A DNA stretch of 64,000 bases from MGBC131033 sp910585655 (GCA_949502025.1 CATBCG010000071.1:62001-126000), one strand, 5' to 3'; positions 7,713-17,400 are shown, numbered from the stretch's first letter. Program-made: numbers and translations. Notes: generated by a model not told the origin, from the letters alone.

Positions 7713-8648
7713 TCAAGCGTCGGGCGTCGGGAAATTCAACGCCAGCTTGGCATAGAAATCCTCCATCGTCAATCTGGTATTTAAGGTATGGTATACCCGA
7801 ATGTCTTTTTCCAGCTCTCCATGTACATAGGTTAAATCCTCTCTAAAATACGGAGCTTTTTTCAACTCATAGTTGACGCTTTGCAGCTCTTCTAATAAAA
7901 CCGTAACTACGCCTTCATCGCCTAACCCCCAGCTTTCGCCGTGCGGCCAGTCAAACGGCACATCCGCCATCCTGTCATTAAATTCTACCATCTGGGTAAA
8001 TAAATAATTTCCGATTTTGCCATATGGTTTTACCCGAAGCTGCAGCTCTGCCAGAGAAACCGCCATCTGCTTATAGACATTCATCGGGATCTGCCAGATC
8101 TCTACCGGAGATTTAAAGACCACGTTCGCAGCATGAACATCCTGCCATAAATTAAACTCCTGCCCACCCTCCGGCCAGACACCGCCGCCGATCCAGACAG
8201 CAGTCAGACGGTCACAAATCTTCGGCTCCATTAAAATCGCGGCAGCCAGATCCGTTAAACAGCCTTGCAGCAGCACAAACAGTCGCCGATCGTCTTCCTT
8301 CATCGCTTCCTCAATAATCGCCTGCGCACCTTCGGACGGATTCGGAGTGGTTTCGTCTGCGAGCGGAAGCGTCGCTCCATGCAGTAACTTCCCTGCATAT
8401 TCCTCCTGTACGCCCATCAGAGAAACGATTTTTTCCACCTCTTCAAAACTTGCCTGCATCGTATTTCCCGCTCCGTAAAGCCGGTTGTTTTTCTCAAAAT
8501 GCCCGGCGATGATCGCCTTGATATCAAGCTTTGGCGTCATCAGAGCGTGCGCTACTGTAAACTGGTCGTCCGCCTCGTTTTTACAATCGGTGTGAATGAT
8601 CACCCGATACTGCTTTTTGTAAGGTACTGTAAATTCATAGTGAAACAT
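7713..8648 (-). CDS. Nucleoside hydrolase-like protein, copy 2
   Basis: 311 residues. The N-terminal HTDCKNEADDQFTVAHAL corresponds to the Asp-rich calcium and ribose site (DTDxxxDDA-like) of inosine-uridine nucleoside hydrolases. The rest keeps the family's Rossmann-like pattern, with VWIGGGVWPEGGQEFNLWQD and NVVFKSPVEIWQIP. Members split N-glycosidic bonds of nucleosides or related ribosides. It is about 92% identical to the next gene upstream, a recent tandem duplicate 39 bp away. It starts with the leader AAGGAGGATACCACTATG, shared exactly with that copy and with the DUF4869 gene. The substrate is unknown; the changed metal motif leaves the possibility of a different riboside. Confidence 0.8.
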   Translation of the reverse strand: MFHYEFTVPYKKQYRVIIHTDCKNEADDQFTVAHALMTPKLDIKAIIAGHFEKNNRLYGAGNTMQASFEEVEKIVSLMGVQEEYAGKLLHGATLPLADETTPNPSEGAQAIIEEAMKEDDRRLFVLLQGCLTDLAAAILMEPKICDRLTAVWIGGGVWPEGGQEFNLWQDVHAANVVFKSPVEIWQIPMNVYKQMAVSLAELQLRVKPYGKIGNYLFTQMVEFNDRMADVPFDWPHGESWGLGDEGVVTVLLEELQSVNYELKKAPYFREDLTYVHGELEKDIRVYHTLNTRLTMEDFYAKLALNFPTPDA

Positions 8649-8687
8649 AGTGGTATCCTCCTTATAAATTAATAATAACGCAATCGT

Positions 8688-9623
8688 CTAAGCATCCGGC
8701 GTCGGGAAATTCAACGCCAATTTGGCATAAAAATCTTCCATCGTCAATCTGGTATTTAGAGTATGATATACTCGCATTTCCTTTTCCAGTTTTCCATGAA
8801 CATAGGTTAAATCCTCCCTAAAATACGGAGCCTTTTTCAGATCATAGTTGACGCTTTGCAGTTCCTCTAACAAAACCGCCACTACACTTTCATCCGCTAA
8901 GCCCCAGCTCTCGCCGTGCGGCCAGTCAAACGGGATATCCGCCATCCTGTCGTTAAATTCTACCATCTGGGTAAATAAGTAATTCCCGATTTTTCCGTAA
9001 GGCTTTACCCGAAGCTGTAATTCCGCTAAAGAAACCGCCATTCGCTTAAATGTATCCAACGGAATCTGCCAGATTTCTACCGGAGATTTAAAGACCACAT
9101 TCGCAGCATGGACGTCCTGCCATAAATTAAATTCCTGCCCGCCTTCCGGCCACATTCCACCACCGATCCAAACCGCAGTCAGACGGTCGCAGATCTTTGG
9201 CTCCATTAAAATCGCGGCAGCCAAATCCGTTAAGCAGCCCTGCAACAATATAAATAACCGCCGCTCATCGTCCTTCATCGCTTCTTCAATGATTGCCTGC
9301 GCACCCTCGGACGGATTCGGGGTCGTTTCGTCTGCAAGCGGAAACGTCGCCCCATGCAGCAACTTCCCTGCATATTCCTCCTGTACGCCCATCAGAGAAA
9401 CGATTTTTTCCACTTCTTCAAAGCTTGCCTGCATCGTATTCCCTTCTCCGTAAAACCGGTTGTTTTTCTCAAAATGCCCGGCGATAATCGCCTTGATATC
9501 GAACTTTGGCGTCATCAGAGCGTGGGCTACCGTGAACTGATCATCCGCCTCGTTTTTACAGTCCGTATGGACGATCACCCGGTACTGCTTTTTGTAAGGT
9601 ACGGTGAATTCATAGAGAAACAT
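8688..9623 (-). CDS. Nucleoside hydrolase-like protein, copy 1
   Basis: 311 residues, the same length as copy 2 and nearly the same sequence. Differences are scattered and mostly conservative (for example VPLDTFKR versus VPMNVYKQ near residue 190, preceded by IWQI in both). Family and motifs are as for copy 2. The gene has the same AAGGAGGATACCACTATG leader and follows the ATPase gene by 37 bp. Both copies are intact, so both may be active; the duplication could serve dosage or slightly different substrates. Confidence 0.8.
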   Translation of the reverse strand: MFLYEFTVPYKKQYRVIVHTDCKNEADDQFTVAHALMTPKFDIKAIIAGHFEKNNRFYGEGNTMQASFEEVEKIVSLMGVQEEYAGKLLHGATFPLADETTPNPSEGAQAIIEEAMKDDERRLFILLQGCLTDLAAAILMEPKICDRLTAVWIGGGMWPEGGQEFNLWQDVHAANVVFKSPVEIWQIPLDTFKRMAVSLAELQLRVKPYGKIGNYLFTQMVEFNDRMADIPFDWPHGESWGLADESVVAVLLEELQSVNYDLKKAPYFREDLTYVHGKLEKEMRVYHTLNTRLTMEDFYAKLALNFPTPDA

Positions 9624-9660
9624 AGTGGTATCCTCCTTGTATAGTAAAGTTTATAGTACA

Positions 9661-10656
9661 TTAGGTTATCTCTGTTTGTAAAAACGGTAAAGCTTCGTCC
9701 ATTACTTCTAAAATTTTGTGTTGCAGCTTGAACGTTTGATATACTGGATTCAGTTTCTTTTTGGTATATTGCAAATAAGACTTTCTTGTTTTTTTTATCA
9801 GCAATGCAGTAAAAAATCTTTCCCAGCTCATATATTCCTGACTGTCAATATAGTCACTCGGATGATTCAATATTTCTTTTATTTCCTTATCTTCTACAAC
9901 GCCTGACTGCAAAATTAACCATTCAAAAGATTCTGGTACATACAAGGTTAGCTGTTTGTGGTCTGACAATAAACGAAACATTTTTTCCATTTCCGCCCCA
10001 AAAGCAGCTCCATCTGCTATCATTACAATCGCACTGTCTTGATTTTCCTTCAATAATTTTGTTGCTTCTGAAAAAAGATTGGATTTTCCTTCTGCACTTT
10101 TACAACAAAAATTCCTTTGCTTTGCAACTGCTTCAAAAAATTGATATCCTGAATTAGAATCTTCCGTTAGTAAAATATTCGGATTCTTTTCAAGTTTATA
10201 TTCATCTGCATGATACAAATGATAAAATTCCTGATAAGTTTGTTGTAACCGTCCATATTTGCCAGAACTCCGAATCCCATATATTTCTTCTATACTATAA
10301 GGTAAAGAAGGAATCCCTTCCCTTGTCACAATTACATAGTAGTTATCGGTATTCCCAATAAAAGATGCAAACTCATCTGTAAAAATAAATTCGTTTCCTT
10401 CGTCAATAAATACGATGCTATCTTGTATCCCATAAAGAGTAGCTTTCCAATTTCGTCCAAATAAAACAGCACATTCTTTATCTGCATGTAGCGCAATCCC
10501 ACTAGAGGAGCCATTTTCATAATATTCCTGTATCATTTCAATCAAAGTCGTTTTGCCTGTTGCGCTGTTGCCTTGAAGAATGGTCAAATTTCGTTTGATC
10601 ACAAATTCATAACGGATTCGTTTATTTTGAACAATAATCCGATGGCTTCCTCTCAT
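9661..10656 (-). CDS. P-loop ATPase of unknown function, possible Toprim-like C-terminus
   Basis: 331 residues from the ATG at 10656, chosen because GGAGG lies 8 nt before it; an ATG five codons earlier has no ribosome site. Walker A GNSATGKTT is at about 29-37 and a Walker B-like SIVFIDEGNEF at about 80-90. After residue 165 come NILLTEDSNSG and AIVMIADGAAFG, acidic motifs that recall a Toprim fold, as in OLD-type proteins; that link is only suggestive. The last third is Lys- and Tyr-rich. It follows the DUF4869 gene by 21 bp. I do not recognise a function. The ATPase plus small-partner layout would suit a conflict or stress module, but nothing proves it. Confidence 0.7.
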   Translation of the reverse strand: MRGSHRIIVQNKRIRYEFVIKRNLTILQGNSATGKTTLIEMIQEYYENGSSSGIALHADKECAVLFGRNWKATLYGIQDSIVFIDEGNEFIFTDEFASFIGNTDNYYVIVTREGIPSLPYSIEEIYGIRSSGKYGRLQQTYQEFYHLYHADEYKLEKNPNILLTEDSNSGYQFFEAVAKQRNFCCKSAEGKSNLFSEATKLLKENQDSAIVMIADGAAFGAEMEKMFRLLSDHKQLTLYVPESFEWLILQSGVVEDKEIKEILNHPSDYIDSQEYMSWERFFTALLIKKTRKSYLQYTKKKLNPVYQTFKLQHKILEVMDEALPFLQTEIT

Positions 10657-10677
10657 CCACTCCACCTCCATGATTCT

Positions 10678-11115
10678 TTAAACATATAGCCCTGCAATGG
10701 GAACCAGCTCTTTTCTGCTGTGAACTATCTGCCCCGTATTTAAAATGCGTATTTCAAACGGTCCTGTTCCAAAATCCATTAAATGGCGGAGATTAATGGT
10801 TACTTCCTGCTGTTTTGCTATCTCTAAAATCCATTTTGCGCAATTATCTCCACAAGTAGAAGCATTGAAAATTGTTTGCGGTTCATTTTTAATTAAAATT
10901 AAAGTTTTCACTCCACCAGATAAAGCAGTAGGAGCAATTTTTCCCAATACAGGACTGTCAATTACCGCCTTCCCCAATACAACTGATTTATCTACATCTA
11001 AAATCATCTTTTTAGAAAAAGGATCGGTGATCCAACTATCTTCATATACGTTTTTAAAATATACAGCCGTATTAAAAATAGCCTCTGGCATTTTTCCATA
11101 AAAGATATTCAGCAT
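10678..11115 (-). CDS. DUF4869 domain-containing protein
   Basis: 145 residues, matching the small Firmicutes family DUF4869 (recognised from memory by its MLNIFYGKMPEAI start and the NASTCGDNCAKW and DFGTGPFEI segments). No membrane segment or signal peptide is seen. Two cysteines flank CGDNC. The function is unknown. It is the first gene of the unit with the ATPase and the two nucleoside hydrolases, and it has the same 18-nt AAGGAGGATACCACTATG leader as both hydrolases. This shared leader is the main sign that the four genes have been shuffled together. Confidence 0.75.
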   Translation of the reverse strand: MLNIFYGKMPEAIFNTAVYFKNVYEDSWITDPFSKKMILDVDKSVVLGKAVIDSPVLGKIAPTALSGGVKTLILIKNEPQTIFNASTCGDNCAKWILEIAKQQEVTINLRHLMDFGTGPFEIRILNTGQIVHSRKELVPIAGLYV

Positions 11116-11267
11116 AGTGGTATCCTCCTTTTCCTTTCATTATATAGAACGGAGGTAGATTATTCAAGCATGAAAAATTTATAATCATTTTTCACACACT
11201 CCCAGTCAGATTTTTCTATCAGGCGGCGCTCGATCGGTATCTGGCACGCTAACCCATCTAAATCCAT

Positions 11268-11313
11268 CCGCGTGAGTGTGTATCCTGCCTGGATAGATTT
11301 CCTATCCTATAAA
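11268..11313. repeat. Dispersed intergenic repeat, copy 2
   Basis: GCGTGAGTGTGTATCCTGCC followed by TGGATAG, TTTCCTATCCTATAAAA. It aligns with the copy at 7668-7708 (GAGTACGCATCCTACCCGG..CTTTCCCGTGATATAAA). Nothing else is seen in 11116-11310 apart from the upstream region of the DUF4869 gene. Confidence 0.4.
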
Positions 11314-11350
11314 ATTAAAAGGAGATTGCAAAGTAATTCTGCAGTCTCCT
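11311..11350 (-). terminator. Intrinsic terminator after the small membrane protein gene
   Basis: AGGAGATTGCA (11320-11330) pairs with TGCAGTCTCCT (11340-11350), one G-T pair, 9-nt loop. On the minus strand the stem is followed by TTTTAATTTT. It ends the SEC-C and membrane-protein unit and separates it from the DUF4869 operon. Confidence 0.75.
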
Positions 11351-11379
11351 CTTTTATCCTCTATACATAAAACATCTGG

Positions 11380-11631
11380 TTATTTCTTTTTCATCACCCG
11401 GCGTATCCACTGATAGACATAAATCGCTGCCGGAATGACAAACGTCAACGTCAGGCTGGCTAAAAACAGACCGTTTGCGGATGGAGAGCTAACAATCGCT
11501 GCTACAAACGTGATGACATAAAGCGCCAAAAGCAAAAGAATCCCTGCCCACGCCAATATCCGCTGAAAACGCGTTCTCTTTTGCTGAGGTAACTTTTCTT
11601 GCTGAAGCAAGTTCTCTTGCTTTTCTTTCAT
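11380..11631 (-). CDS. Small membrane protein, two predicted helices
   Basis: 83 residues from the ATG at 11631, which has AGGAG 8 nt before it; a longer frame to 11730 would overlap the SEC-C gene and has no ribosome site. The charged, Gln-rich N-terminus (residues 1-22) is followed by two hydrophobic segments (about 26-46 and 52-73) and a basic end RRVMKKK. It follows the SEC-C gene by 28 bp. No family is recognised. The topology suggests an inner-membrane protein with both ends in the cytosol. Confidence 0.65.
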   Translation of the reverse strand: MKEKQENLLQQEKLPQQKRTRFQRILAWAGILLLLALYVITFVAAIVSSPSANGLFLASLTLTFVIPAAIYVYQWIRRVMKKK

Positions 11632-11659
11632 ATCACACTCTCCTAATTTCTTAAAAACT

Positions 11660-12166
11660 TTACGCCGTCCGTCCGCAGCACTGTTTGTACTTTTTACCGC
11701 TTCCGCAAGGACATGGATCGTTACGTCCAACCTTCTTTTCTTTTCGCACGGTTCCTGACTGCTTCTGCTCCCGGTATAGTTCCTTTCTTCGTTCCTCGCT
11801 CAAAAGGCTCTCCCACTGAGGCAGTTCATATAGCCAGTCTGCTTTCGCCGCTACCATATTATAATAAAGCTTTTCCTTGTCATATTCCAGAGAAACGTTG
11901 GTCTCTTCGTCCATTTCTTCGATCGGATTCGGCGCTTTCAGACTGTCGTTGATTCCGTCAAGAAAACCAACCATATAGTTGATATCCATCTGGTACCGTT
12001 CTGCCAGCTCCTTTACCGTACCAGTCACGATGGTGTCCGGAGCAGACAACAGTTCCTCATAAACCACCTTTTCCTGATTAAAATAATCCGCCCAGAACAA
12101 ATCCATTGCTCTCTGGCTTCTCTCCTGTGAATATGCAAACTCTCTCCAGTTTTCGAGTAAACTCAT
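11660..12166 (-). CDS. SEC-C motif protein
   Basis: 168 residues. The C-terminus GRNDPCPCGSGKKYKQCC is the zinc-binding SEC-C motif, known from the SecA tail and many small proteins, where it binds zinc and can contact SecB or ribosomes. The first 140 residues are helical and acidic (LLSAPDTIVTGTVKELAERY, AAKADWLYELPQWESLL), like other Clostridial SEC-C proteins of unknown role. The start is supported by AAGGGAAC 5-11 nt upstream. The motif is certain; the biological role is not. Confidence 0.8.
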   Translation of the reverse strand: MSLLENWREFAYSQERSQRAMDLFWADYFNQEKVVYEELLSAPDTIVTGTVKELAERYQMDINYMVGFLDGINDSLKAPNPIEEMDEETNVSLEYDKEKLYYNMVAAKADWLYELPQWESLLSEERRKELYREQKQSGTVRKEKKVGRNDPCPCGSGKKYKQCCGRTA

Positions 12167-12239
12167 ATAATGTTCCCTTTTCCTTTCTTTTTATCTCTTC
12201 CCTTTGGTTCGCTTCCATTATTCTACTCGCGTTTCTCTC

Positions 12240-12566
12240 CTATTGCTGCTTCCGTTCTATCTGGATACTAGAAGCGACGGCGTAAATTATCGTAAGCACA
12301 ATAAAGAAAATTCCTACCCACAGCAGCCAGCCGCTGTCCAAAAGACCCTCTACTGCATTTAGAGCAAATACAATACTGATTAGTAAAAAGACGACTGCCG
12401 TCTGCCTATAATGCGGGCTTTTATCCATCTGGCTACGTTCCTTTTTAGAAGCATACAAATACGCATTATTGAACAAAAATCCTTTTTCCTGAAAAGAACG
12501 GATACTAAGGATAAATGCTCCAATCGCAATCAAAAACAAAATCCCGGCTGCAACCATTTCTTTCAT
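12240..12566 (-). CDS. Small integral membrane protein
   Basis: 108 residues with three hydrophobic segments (about 4-22, 57-74 and 78-98). A polar loop (NNAYLYASKKERSQMDKSPHYRQ, residues about 33-55) lies between the first two. It resembles DUF3784-type small Firmicutes membrane proteins in layout, but I cannot assign it. GAGAGG lies 5-6 nt before the ATG. It stands alone, 73 bp upstream of the SEC-C gene on the same strand. Confidence 0.65.
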   Translation of the reverse strand: MKEMVAAGILFLIAIGAFILSIRSFQEKGFLFNNAYLYASKKERSQMDKSPHYRQTAVVFLLISIVFALNAVEGLLDSGWLLWVGIFFIVLTIIYAVASSIQIERKQQ

Positions 12567-12622
12567 AAGTACCTCTCCAATCTATAAATTTCCCCAATCC
12601 TATTCAAACTGGCACCGGAAGC

Positions 12623-12655
12623 AAGGAAGGTGTTTCCTCTCCCGGCGCCTTCCTT
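12623..12655 (-). terminator. Hairpin after fhs, weak terminator candidate
   Basis: AAGGAAGG (12623-12630) pairs with CCTTCCTT (12648-12655), directly after the fhs stop. No long U-run follows on the minus strand, so it could be a 3'-end stability hairpin rather than an intrinsic terminator. Confidence 0.4.
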
Positions 12656-12661
12656 TCCTGC

Positions 12662-14332
12662 CTAGAACAGACCGGTAATCACACCGTCTTCTGTCACATC
12701 AATCCCATACGCCGCCGGCGTCTTTCCAAGTCCCGGCATCGTCATAATCGTTCCCGTAATCGCTACGACAAAACCTGCGCCTGCCGAAACATAAACCTCC
12801 CGGACATGGACGGTAAAACCGGTCGGACGTCCCAGTTTTTTCTGGTCATCGGAAAGCGAATACTGGTTTTTCGCCATACAAACCGGTACATGCTGAAAGC
12901 CCAGATCTTCGATCCTTGCCAGAGCCCTGCTGGCAGCCGGATCGTAAGTCACACCGTCCGCTCCATAAATTTCTTTGGCGATTTTTTCAATCTTTTCCTT
13001 TAAGGAAAGCGAATCCTCATACAGCACATGGAAATGCGATTCTTTTGTTTCCAACGTCTGCAGCACTTTTTCTGCCAGATCAATGCCGCCTTCTCCGCCC
13101 TTTTCCCAAACCTCGGATAAGGCGAATTCACAGCCGCGCTTTTCACAAAATTCTTTGACATATGCCAGCTCTGCATCGGAGTCCGTCACAAAGCGGTTTA
13201 AAGTAACAACAATCGGCACATCATAACGCTGCAGGTTTTCAATATGCTTTTCCAGGTTGACGATTCCCTTTTCCAATGCTGTCAGGTTTTCTGCTGCCAG
13301 ATCTTTTTTTGCTATTCCACCGTTGTATTTCAGCGCGCGCACGGTAGCTACCAGTACGATTGCATCCGGTTTTAGCCCTGCCATCCGGCACTTGATATCC
13401 AAAAACTTCTCAGCTCCAAGATCGGCACCAAAGCCTGCCTCCGTCACGACATAATCTGCCAGTTTTAGGGCTGTTTTCGTAGCGCGGACGGAATTACAGC
13501 CATGTGCAATGTTGGCAAACGGTCCGCCGTGTACAATCGCCGGAGTATGCTCTAACGTCTGAATCAGATTCGGCTTTAAGGCATCCTTTAACAGCGCTGC
13601 CATCGAACCTACTGCATGAAGCTGTTCGGCAGTTACCGGCTCTCCTGCATAGTTATAAGCAACGATAATCCGTCCCAGACGCTTTTTCAAATCTTCCATA
13701 TCATCTGCCAGACAAAGAATCGCCATAATCTCCGAAGCCACCGTAATCACGAAATGATCCTCTCTTACTACGCCGTCTGACTTTTTCCCCAAACCGACAA
13801 TAATATTTCTTAACGCACGGTCGTTCATATCCAGGCAACGCTTCCAAACGATTTGGTTCGGATCGATCGCAAGCTCGTTTCCCTGATGGATATGGTTGTC
13901 TAAAAGCGCTGCCAAAAGATTGTTTGCTGAAGTAATCGCATGAAAATCCCCGGTAAAATGAAGGTTCAGATCCTCCATTGGCACTACCTGGGCATAACCG
14001 CCTCCCGCTGCCCCGCCTTTAATACCAAAGCATGGTCCCAAGGATGGCTCCCGCAATGCAATCACGGCTTTCTTGTGCAGCTTTCCAAAAGCTTCTCCCA
14101 GTCCTACGCTCGTCGTCGTCTTTCCTTCTCCTGCCGGAGTTGGATTGATGGCTGTCACCAAAATCAGCTTCCCATCCGGACGATCCTTGACACGATCCCA
14201 AAGTTCGTCGGACAGTTTGGCTTTGTACTTTCCATAGTACTCTAGCTCCTCCTCCCGGATATCCAACTGTGCCGCTACCTCCCGGATATGCGCCATCTGC
14301 GTTTCCTGTGCAATCTGAATGTCTGTTTTCAT
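12662..14332 (-). CDS. fhs: Formate--tetrahydrofolate ligase
   Basis: 556 residues from the ATG at 14332, the normal family length, with AAGGAGG 8 nt upstream; an upstream in-frame extension to 14470 is not needed. The ATP site TPAGEGKTTTS is at 65-75. The FTHFS signature blocks follow (GIKGGAAGGGYAQVVPMEDLNLH, in part; HTPAIVHGGPFANIAHG). The enzyme makes 10-formyl-tetrahydrofolate from formate, ATP and tetrahydrofolate in the cytosol. It feeds purine and methyl-group synthesis and, in acetogens, the Wood-Ljungdahl methyl branch. FolD and a cyclohydrolase are encoded at 31.5-33.2 kb. It follows ftsK by 112 bp. Confidence 0.97.
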   Translation of the reverse strand: MKTDIQIAQETQMAHIREVAAQLDIREEELEYYGKYKAKLSDELWDRVKDRPDGKLILVTAINPTPAGEGKTTTSVGLGEAFGKLHKKAVIALREPSLGPCFGIKGGAAGGGYAQVVPMEDLNLHFTGDFHAITSANNLLAALLDNHIHQGNELAIDPNQIVWKRCLDMNDRALRNIIVGLGKKSDGVVREDHFVITVASEIMAILCLADDMEDLKKRLGRIIVAYNYAGEPVTAEQLHAVGSMAALLKDALKPNLIQTLEHTPAIVHGGPFANIAHGCNSVRATKTALKLADYVVTEAGFGADLGAEKFLDIKCRMAGLKPDAIVLVATVRALKYNGGIAKKDLAAENLTALEKGIVNLEKHIENLQRYDVPIVVTLNRFVTDSDAELAYVKEFCEKRGCEFALSEVWEKGGEGGIDLAEKVLQTLETKESHFHVLYEDSLSLKEKIEKIAKEIYGADGVTYDPAASRALARIEDLGFQHVPVCMAKNQYSLSDDQKKLGRPTGFTVHVREVYVSAGAGFVVAITGTIMTMPGLGKTPAAYGIDVTEDGVITGLF

Positions 14333-14373
14333 CTGAGCATCCTCCTTCATTTGATCCGTAACCTTTCGTTTCC

Positions 14374-14435
14374 CAGGTGGTTTGATCTCACCTGCTTTGT
14401 GCTTTATTTCCTTCCGTTTGGCAAAAAACCAAACG
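14374..14435. other. Two small inverted repeats between ftsK and fhs
   Basis: CAGGTG (14374-14379) with CACCTG (14389-14394), and CGTTTGG (14415-14421) with CCAAACG (14429-14435). On the minus strand the T-run is in the loop of the first-transcribed hairpin, so it is not a standard terminator. They may shape the fhs leader. No folate riboswitch was recognised. Confidence 0.35.
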
Positions 14436-14444
14436 TCCTGAAAC

Positions 14445-17400
14445 CTAATTTTGCTCCAAGTAGTTTTCAAATTCCTCTAAGGACATCAAAACCTTTCTTG
14501 GCTTCGTTCCCTCCTCCGGTCCTACTACCCCTGCCTCAGAGAGCTGATCCATAATCCGCGCCGCCCGGTTAAAGCCGATTTTATAGACGCGCTGTAACAT
14601 TCCAATCGACGCCTTATCCTTTTCGATAATAAATTTCCCAGCCTCCGCAAAGTATTCATCCTGTCCATTCCCATTTCCATACGCGGCGTCACCGCCTGTA
14701 TTGCCTGGCGACGGCTGAGCATTGTCCACTCGTTTGATAATCTCGGCATTATAGCTTGCGCCGTTATGCTGTTCCCGCAGATAATCCACCACCGCCGTTA
14801 CTTCCTGATCCGTTACAAAGGCACCCTGCACCCGCACCGGCTTTGGATATCCCGTCGGAAAAAAGAGCATGTCTCCCTTTCCTAACAGCTTTTCTGCTCC
14901 GGCTCCGTCAAGAATCGTCCGGGAATCAATCGCGGAAGAAACCGCAAAGGCAATCCTGGATGGGATATTCGCTTTGATCAGACCGGTAATGACATTGACC
15001 GAAGGACGCTGTGTGGCAATCACCAGATGAATCCCCGCCGCTCTCGCTAACTGCGCCAGACGGCAAATCGCATCCTCGACCTCTCCCGGCGCTACCATCA
15101 TCAGATCCGCCAGCTCGTCCACAATAATCACGATTTGCGGCATTTTCACATACCGAGGGTCCTCTTTATACTGAGCGGCAGAGGCAATCTTTTCATTGTA
15201 ACCTTTTACATCCCGAACACCGACGTCGGCAAATCTCTGATATCGATCCATCATTTCCATGACCGCCCAGTTTAAGGCACCGCTCGCTTTTTTCGGATCG
15301 GTGACAACCGGAATCAACAGATGCGGTATTCCGTTATAGACACTTAATTCTACCACCTTCGGATCGATCATAATCAGTTTGACATCATTCGGATCGGCCT
15401 TGTACAATACACTCATAATCAGGGTATTGATACAGACGGATTTTCCGGAACCGGTTGCTCCGGCAATCAGCAAATGGGGCATCTTCGCAATATCCGTCAC
15501 GACGGTCTGTCCACCGATATCCTTTCCGACCGCAAACGCCACGCTTGATTTATGCTCTTTAAAAGCGTCGGTTTCCAATAGCTCTCTTAAAAATACCGTT
15601 GCATTTTCCTTGTTCGGCACCTCAATCCCTACTGCAGCTTTCCCTGGAATCGGTGCCTCGATCCGGATATCTGCTGCTGCCAAGTTCAGCTTGATATCGT
15701 CGGTCAGTCCCGTAATCCGGCTGACCTTAACACCTCTCTCCGGTTGCAGCTCATAACGCGTCACCGCCGGACCGCAGCTTACGTTAGTTACAGTTACCCG
15801 CACTCCAAAGCTATCTAACGTTTTTTGCAGCGTCATCGCCGTTTCCTGCAACTCCTCATTGCTCGCACCCCTTTGATCGTTCGGCGGCTCATTGAGCAGC
15901 TTTACCGACGGAAAGCGATACGGCTCCGGACTTGGCTGGATTGCTGGAATAGAAAGCGTTGATGCCGGCTCCGCCTTTTGTACCGGCTCGTTTTGTATGG
16001 AACTATGATTTTCTACCGGAGGAGTTTTGGCATAGGAATCCAGCGGCTGATTCCCCTCGATCGACTTTGCCTTTAAGATCCGTTCCTTTTCCTCCTCTAA
16101 AGCTCGCTCGGAGGAAGAAACTTCCGAAAGAACAGGCTCTTCCTTTGGTAATGCCGCTTCCCCTGCTATCACTCCCGATGAAACCGGATCGGCTGCCGCT
16201 GCCTCTGGTAACATCGCCTCTAACGGAAGTTGTTCTGATGGACGTTGTGCTGTCGGAACAACGTTCGGCGAAGCAACCTCTGGCAAAATGGCTTCTGACG
16301 AAATGGCTTCCAACGAAATAACTTCCGGCGGAGCAGCTTCTAACGAAATAGCTTCCGACGGAACTACTTCCGGTGGAACAACCTCTGACAGACCAGACTC
16401 TGGCGGAATAATTTCTAACGGAGCAACTTCTCGCGAAACGGACTTTGATGGAACCGATTCGGTTAAAAGAGCATCTGATAAATCAAGTTTTGCCGAAACG
16501 GGTTCTGACAAAACCGGCTCTGGTTCGCTGCCGCTCTCCGGCTGCGGATGCTCTGCCGGCTTTTGCAGTGTTGATTCTGCAAAAACAGGCGTATGTTCCG
16601 CAAAGGCAGATATCGGCTCCAATTCTTCTTTCCCGGAAGGAGCCGGAGCTGCTTCCAATATATCAAGGTTCTTATCTAACATATCCCAGGAAAGTAAGCC
16701 TTCCTCTATAGGCGGCTTGACATCTTTTTCCTTTGTAGAGGAAACCGGAAGAACCGACACAGTATGAGATTCTATAGGCTCTGGTCGTTCCTTTTTTCTT
16801 TTTAAGCTCTGCAATAAGGAGCTTCCTGCCTCTTTTGGAGTATTCGGCTTGGCAGCTTTCGGCAGGTTTTCCGGCTTCTCCGGTTGTCTTTGAGGCGGCT
16901 GCATCTCTTCTGATTCCTGCTCTGAATGCGGCTGCTTTTCCGTTTGGACACCAAATTTTTTCTTAATCTCTTCCTCATAATAAGGAGAAACCCCTACTAC
17001 TTCCGTTTCCCCACCTCGCTGAATCACCAGGTTTTGCAGCTTTAGCTCTCGCATCTCTACCGAATCGGTATTTTTTTCCTCCTCAGCAGGGAACGTGTAG
17101 CTGCTTACCTTCCGTCTCTTTCGCTTTTGTTCCTCCAAAGAATATACGTTTCTTTCATAAGCCATCCCGTGTTCTTTACCGGACAAGTCTTCTAACTCCT
17201 CCGGTACCTCCTCTATTGCCAGCGCGCTTTCCTCCAGCCATACTTCCCGTTCCTTTCGCTCCTGACGCAGCCTCCGACGCTCCTGATATTTGTTTCCGAC
17301 GAAGGCAAACAGAAACTTTTCTGTAATAAACATCAAAAGCACCAAGATTGCACCAATCAGTACAATATAGGTTCCCACTACGTCAATCACCGAGCAAAGA

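Noticed and set aside
10678..11115. Classical toxin-antitoxin pair
   Set aside because: DUF4869 is not like known antitoxins or toxins and the partner is a 331-residue ATPase, so I left the role open.
14333..14444. Tetrahydrofolate riboswitch before fhs
   Set aside because: The leader is short and holds two small hairpins only; I could not find the conserved core of that riboswitch.
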